Assembly: GCA_963780755.1 (NCBI GenBank)
Contig: CAWACX010000001.1
Span: 806,001-870,000, forward strand
Origin: JALYNX01 sp963780755
Lineage (GTDB): Bacteria > Actinomycetota > Acidimicrobiia > Spongiisociales > ZC4RG35
Direction of reading: 5' to 3'
DNA: 64,000 nucleotides
Positions 60,700 through 64,000 of this stretch are shown in pieces; the first letter of the stretch is position 1, and each line of letters starts with the position of its first letter. A model generated the notes under the pieces. The model did not search any database. It was not told the DNA's origin and worked only from the letters and a program-made list of their open reading frames with translations. The translations under genes were made by a program, and so were the position numbers.

Positions 60700-61815
60700 C
60701 TAGAGCGAGATCGGGTTGACGATGTCGAGGATGATCGCCACGAACCCGAGGAACGCAAAGATGCCGATCACGGCGGCCGCGATCGGGGCCAGCCTTCGGA
60801 CATTGGCCTCGCGCCCGGTGAGTTTCTCGTAGACGGCGACTGCGAAGTGCCCTCCATCGAGGGGGAAGAGGGGGAGGAGGTTGATCGTGGCCAGGATCAC
60901 GTTGACGAACGCGAGTATCGAGAGGAACTGTGCGGGCGAAGCAGTTTGGGTTCCGATGTTGACGATCCCGATCGGGCTCACCGGCCGGATCTCGTCATCG
61001 ACCTCGGTGTCGCCGCCCAACACCCCCACGTACTGGGCGAGGCTCGACGGCTTGAGCATGTCGGCGAGTGCCTGGAAGGTGAACCCGATGCCTTGCCAGA
61101 CCTGTTGGCCGGCCATGCCCACGGACTCGAATCCATTGGGGTGATAGGTCTCGACCACCGGCTCAACACCGAGGAAGCCGGTCGTCCCGGACCCGTCGAT
61201 CTTCTCACGCTCCACGAGATCGACCTCGAGTGTCATCGCCTGGTTGTCACGGGCGACCTCGATCGTCGTTGGCCCGCCACCGACCGCGTCCAATGCTGAA
61301 GGCACGTCATCCCACTCCGAGATGCTGTGCGGGCCGATGGCGAGGATCACATCGCCGCTCTCCATCCCGGCGAGAGCTGCCGGCGTTTCCACCTCCTCGT
61401 CGCTCACGAGCACTGTGGGGACGATCTCCTCCACGACCGGCTGAGCCTCGGGCACGCCATTGGCGAGGATGATCCCGAAGAAGATGATGAAGGCGATGAG
61501 GAAGTTCATCCCGACGCCGGCGAGCACGACGACGCTCTTCTCCCAGAACTTCTTCTCTCGATAGGTGCGCCCGGTGTCTTCGGGAGCCACTTCTTCGAGG
61601 GGGTTCATGCCGATGATTCGGACATAGCCGCCAAGCGGCAGCAGCTTGACCCCGTACTCGGTCTCACCTCGCTGCGTTGACCAGAGCTTTGGCCCGAAGC
61701 CGAAGAAGAACTGTGTCGCCTTCATGCCGGTCGCCTTGGCGGCGAAGAAATGGCCGGCCTCGTGGGCGGTTACGAAGAGAACGATGGCGGCGGCCGCCGC
61801 CAGACCTCGGAGCAT
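60700..61815 (-). CDS. rseP: RseP/site-2 protease family zinc metalloprotease (M50), 371 aa
   Basis: Intramembrane protease. IVLFVTAHEAGHFFAAKATG (HExxH equivalent HEAGH) in the first helix, a PDZ domain (about residues 120-200, ALAGMESGDVILAIGPHSIS), and the second zinc-ligand block INLLPLFPLDGGHFAVAVYE. C-terminal helix AAVIGIFAFLGFVAIILDI. Family role: cutting membrane-anchored anti-sigma factors or signal-peptide remnants. Lies between dxr and ispG, as in other actinobacteria. Confidence 0.93.
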   Translation of the reverse strand: MLRGLAAAAAIVLFVTAHEAGHFFAAKATGMKATQFFFGFGPKLWSTQRGETEYGVKLLPLGGYVRIIGMNPLEEVAPEDTGRTYREKKFWEKSVVVLAGVGMNFLIAFIIFFGIILANGVPEAQPVVEEIVPTVLVSDEEVETPAALAGMESGDVILAIGPHSISEWDDVPSALDAVGGGPTTIEVARDNQAMTLEVDLVEREKIDGSGTTGFLGVEPVVETYHPNGFESVGMAGQQVWQGIGFTFQALADMLKPSSLAQYVGVLGGDTEVDDEIRPVSPIGIVNIGTQTASPAQFLSILAFVNVILATINLLPLFPLDGGHFAVAVYEKLTGREANVRRLAPIAAAVIGIFAFLGFVAIILDIVNPISL

Positions 61816-61845
61816 CGGTACACGCTACCTAAATCCAGCCGGTAT

Positions 61846-62991
61846 TCAGCAGGAGCCGGCGATGATTTCCGCGGCCACTGCCCTGGCCTCGAGGTCCACC
61901 TCGAGGACCGAGTCGACCGTCGAAACCGGACGCCAGGGCACCGTTTCCAGAGCGTGGGCCACGACTTCGGCGATTCCCAGGAACCCGAGGCGGCCTTGGA
62001 GGAATCCCTCGACCGCGACCTCATCCGCGGCGTTCAACACCGCCGGGCTCGAGCCGCCGCGTCGTCCTGCAGCAAAGGCGATTTCGAGGGCAGGAAAGGT
62101 CGCTCGATCCGGCTCCTCGAAGCTCAGGTCGAGCCCGGCGAGGGAGAAGCGATCGAGCGGCAGCGAAGCCCGAGCGGGGGCAGTCAGCGCATATTGGATC
62201 GGGATCCTCATATCGGGGAAGCCGAAATGGCCTTTCCACGACCCGTCCACGAACTCGACCGCAGAGTGGAGGACCGACTGAGGATGGATGACCACGTCGA
62301 TGGCATCGAACGGGACATCGAAGAGGAAATGGGCCTCGATCACCTCGAGCCCTTTGTTGAACAGCGTCGCGGAATCGATCGTGATTCGCCGACCCATGTC
62401 CCAGGTCGGGTGGCGCAGCGCTTCCTCGGGGGTGACTCCCTCGAGCGAGGCGCGGTCCCGGCCCCGGAACGGCCCTCCGGAAGCAGTGAGTATCAGCCGG
62501 GCAACGTCCTCGGCCCTTTCTCCAGCCAGGCACTGACTGAGCGCGGAATGCTCGCTGTCGACCGGGATCAACTCGCCACCACCCGAAGCCAGGGCAGCCT
62601 TCACGACAGGTCCCCCGGCCACCAGGCTCTCCTTGTTGGCCAGGGCCACCCGGTTCCCTGCTTCCAGTGCCGCGACTGTCGCCCTCAGGCCGGCCGAGCC
62701 GACGACACCATTGATCACGATCACCCCAGGCGTCGCCGCCAGGTCGACCACGGCGTCGGAATCGAATTCGACCTCGCGACCCACCACTGTCCGGAATGAG
62801 CCCCTCTCGTCGCCAGAGCCACCGGCGACGGCGATGCGGGCATCGGGATAGCGGTTCGCGATCTCGGCCAACGCCGGGGAGGGGTCGCGTGCCGCAATGC
62901 CGACGACGGGGTATCCGAGGTGATCGGCGACCTCGAGGGTCTGGGTTCCGATGGAGCCGGTCGCCCCGAGGACGACTACCGGCCGGATCAC
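61846..62991 (-). CDS. dxr: 1-deoxy-D-xylulose 5-phosphate reductoisomerase, 381 aa
   Basis: MEP pathway, NADPH-dependent. Begins VIRPVVVLGATGSIGTQTLE (nucleotide-binding GxTGSIG), ALANKESLVAGGPVV, IPVDSEHSALSQCLAG (metal-binding), LTASGGPFRG, HPTWDMGRRITIDSATLFNK and VIHPQSVLHSAVEFVDGS. C-terminal helical domain with AADEVAVEGFLQGRLGFLGI. GTG 62991 overlaps the cdsA stop (GTGA); the longer open frame to 63447 is antisense-like overlap within cdsA. Confidence 0.96.
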   Translation of the reverse strand: MIRPVVVLGATGSIGTQTLEVADHLGYPVVGIAARDPSPALAEIANRYPDARIAVAGGSGDERGSFRTVVGREVEFDSDAVVDLAATPGVIVINGVVGSAGLRATVAALEAGNRVALANKESLVAGGPVVKAALASGGGELIPVDSEHSALSQCLAGERAEDVARLILTASGGPFRGRDRASLEGVTPEEALRHPTWDMGRRITIDSATLFNKGLEVIEAHFLFDVPFDAIDVVIHPQSVLHSAVEFVDGSWKGHFGFPDMRIPIQYALTAPARASLPLDRFSLAGLDLSFEEPDRATFPALEIAFAAGRRGGSSPAVLNAADEVAVEGFLQGRLGFLGIAEVVAHALETVPWRPVSTVDSVLEVDLEARAVAAEIIAGSC

Positions 62992-64000
62992 AACAGCCCG
63001 TAACCCCGGAACAGGAAGTAGACGACGGGAACGGCGAATAGGAAGCCGTCGATCCGGTCCAGGATCCCACCGTGGCCGGGCAGCACCGATCCCATGTCTT
63101 TGACGCCAAGCGCCCTCTTCACCATCGATTCCGCAGCATCTCCGATGGGGGCGACGAAACCGATCACCGCGGCGATGACGAGGCCGCGGGCCAAACCGAT
63201 CACGTCCCAGGCAGGGAAGCTGACCAGGATCGAAGACACCACCAGGGCGGCGATCAGCCCTCCGAAGAAGCCTTCGATGGTCTTCGACGGAGAGAGGTTG
63301 GGAGCGAGCTTCCTCCGCCCGAATGAGCGGCCGACGAAGTAAGCGCCCATGTCGTTGAAGGCGACGACCAACACCACGAAGAGGATGTATTCGATAGGCC
63401 GCGGGCCTTGCCCGATGAGGACGGCAAACGAGAGCAAGCCGACCCACGCCATCGCAGCGACAGTGAGAGAGGCGTTCTCCATCGGATTGCGGCGCGGCGA
63501 AAGGGTGAAGAACAGGACCGAGGCCGTCGCGAACAGGGCGGCCCAGCCCCCGATCGCCAACACACCCGAGGTGTGGGCGCCCGCTCCCATGAACACCACG
63601 CCTAGGAGACCAAACAAGGCCAAGGGCCGGTACCCGGCGTGGCGGACCGTGGCATAGAACTCACCACAGGCGACCACCATGACCAGGATCACAAATGCTG
63701 TGAACCACCAGCCGCCGAGCAGGAGGCTCCCCAGGAACATCCCGAAGATGACGACCGCGGAGCCGACCCGCATCGCGAAGTCGGAGCTGGCCGCCTGTTC
63801 GTGGGCCTCGTAGTCCTCTTCCTGCCCTACCGACGCCCGGGAAACGTCGTCGAACCCGACGAGGCCACTGTCCACCCCGGGCATCGTGGCGGCGACCGCC
63901 TGCTGCTCCCACTCCTCCCCGGCCGCTCTGCTCACATCTTCGGCCAAGCCTCGATACTCCTCGGTGGTAGCTGCGGCGTATTCCTCAGACGTGTAGCTCT
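62988..64000 (-). CDS. cdsA: Phosphatidate cytidylyltransferase, start beyond window
   Basis: CDP-diacylglycerol synthase. The C-terminal signature is GDAAESMVKRALGVKDMGSV followed by LPGHGGILDRIDG; LSPSKTIEGFFGGLIAALVV precedes it. Eight or so transmembrane helices lie in residues after the N-terminal hydrophilic stretch. The frame is open past the usual starts (TTG 63947) to the window edge, reading SYTSEEYAAATTEEYRGLAE, a repeat-like Glu/Tyr/Ala-rich extension. Thus the start probably lies beyond 64000, and the N-terminal tail is longer than in E. coli. Confidence 0.9.
   Translation of the reverse strand, partial: SYTSEEYAAATTEEYRGLAEDVSRAAGEEWEQQAVAATMPGVDSGLVGFDDVSRASVGQEEDYEAHEQAASSDFAMRVGSAVVIFGMFLGSLLLGGWWFTAFVILVMVVACGEFYATVRHAGYRPLALFGLLGVVFMGAGAHTSGVLAIGGWAALFATASVLFFTLSPRRNPMENASLTVAAMAWVGLLSFAVLIGQGPRPIEYILFVVLVVAFNDMGAYFVGRSFGRRKLAPNLSPSKTIEGFFGGLIAALVVSSILVSFPAWDVIGLARGLVIAAVIGFVAPIGDAAESMVKRALGVKDMGSVLPGHGGILDRIDGFLFAVPVVYFLFRGYGLL

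Noticed and set aside
1..64000. tRNA or rRNA genes, CRISPR arrays, IS elements, prophage
   Set aside because: No T-loop-like GGTTCGAATCC, no spaced direct repeats, no transposase, integrase or phage structural gene was seen by reading; a tRNAscan run would settle tRNAs.

Overview
The window is a dense, high-GC stretch of bacterial chromosome (almost no gap over 200 bp, many ATGA/GTGA/TTGA start-stop overlaps). Two DUF222-HNH (13E12-type) proteins, F420/FMN split-barrel proteins, an ImuA/ImuB/DnaE2 mutasome, actinobacterial-type LexA boxes (TCGAAC-N4-GTTCGA), frequent leaderless genes and threonine-rich lipoproteins point to an actinobacterium. A deep class such as Acidimicrobiia is a reasonable guess, but no rRNA or other decisive marker is present. 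I saw no tRNA, rRNA, CRISPR, IS or prophage.

Layout. 0-8 kb: flavin reductase (partial), universal stress protein, a small CxxC protein, an ABC exporter, a lipoprotein, a lipoate-ligase-like protein, an AroQ-hydrolase fusion, a transglycosylase-like protein and small enzymes. 8-14 kb: first DUF222-HNH gene, dnaE2 behind a perfect LexA box, an M15-type peptidase. 14-21 kb: dodecin, MBL hydrolase, DedA, SatD pair, valS, a kinase-less membrane sensor. 21-28 kb: a complete histidine operon, hisG-hisC/HAD-hisB-hisH-hisF-hisA/I/E-hisD, preceded by a His-rich leader peptide and an attenuator. 28-39 kb: accessory metabolism (TetR/MFS pair, the fused acyl-CoA mutase IcmF, SGNH hydrolase, 5-FTHF cyclo-ligase, acyltransferase, serine hydrolase, AzlCD). 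39.6-43 kb: DNA-repair island imuB-imuA-mutM, with imuAB bracketed by two inverted copies of a structured element. 43.8-64 kb: reverse-strand housekeeping block reading cdsA-dxr-rseP-ispG-proS, then (after the second DUF222-HNH gene) rimP-nusA-infB-DUF503-rbfA-nrnA-truB-ribF-proB-proA-rpsO-pnp.

How genes work together. The histidine operon encodes all ten activities of the pathway; two fusions supply steps otherwise missing (HAD phosphatase on HisC; HisI and HisE on HisA). DNA-damage functions are spread over three places but share control signals. dnaE2 and imuA each have a LexA box filling the -35/-10 spacer. Three genes (the CxxC protein and both DUF222-HNH genes) share TGTCA-N11-TAnnnT exactly 7 nt upstream of the start codon, the geometry of the mycobacterial RecA-independent (PafBC-type) damage promoter.

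Data quality. At least eleven single-base indels split otherwise intact genes, including essential infB and the core gene pnp. These are most likely sequencing or assembly errors; each affected gene is annotated as one CDS with the break position given. Coordinates of start codons are my choices from reading frames, ribosome-binding sites and -10 elements.
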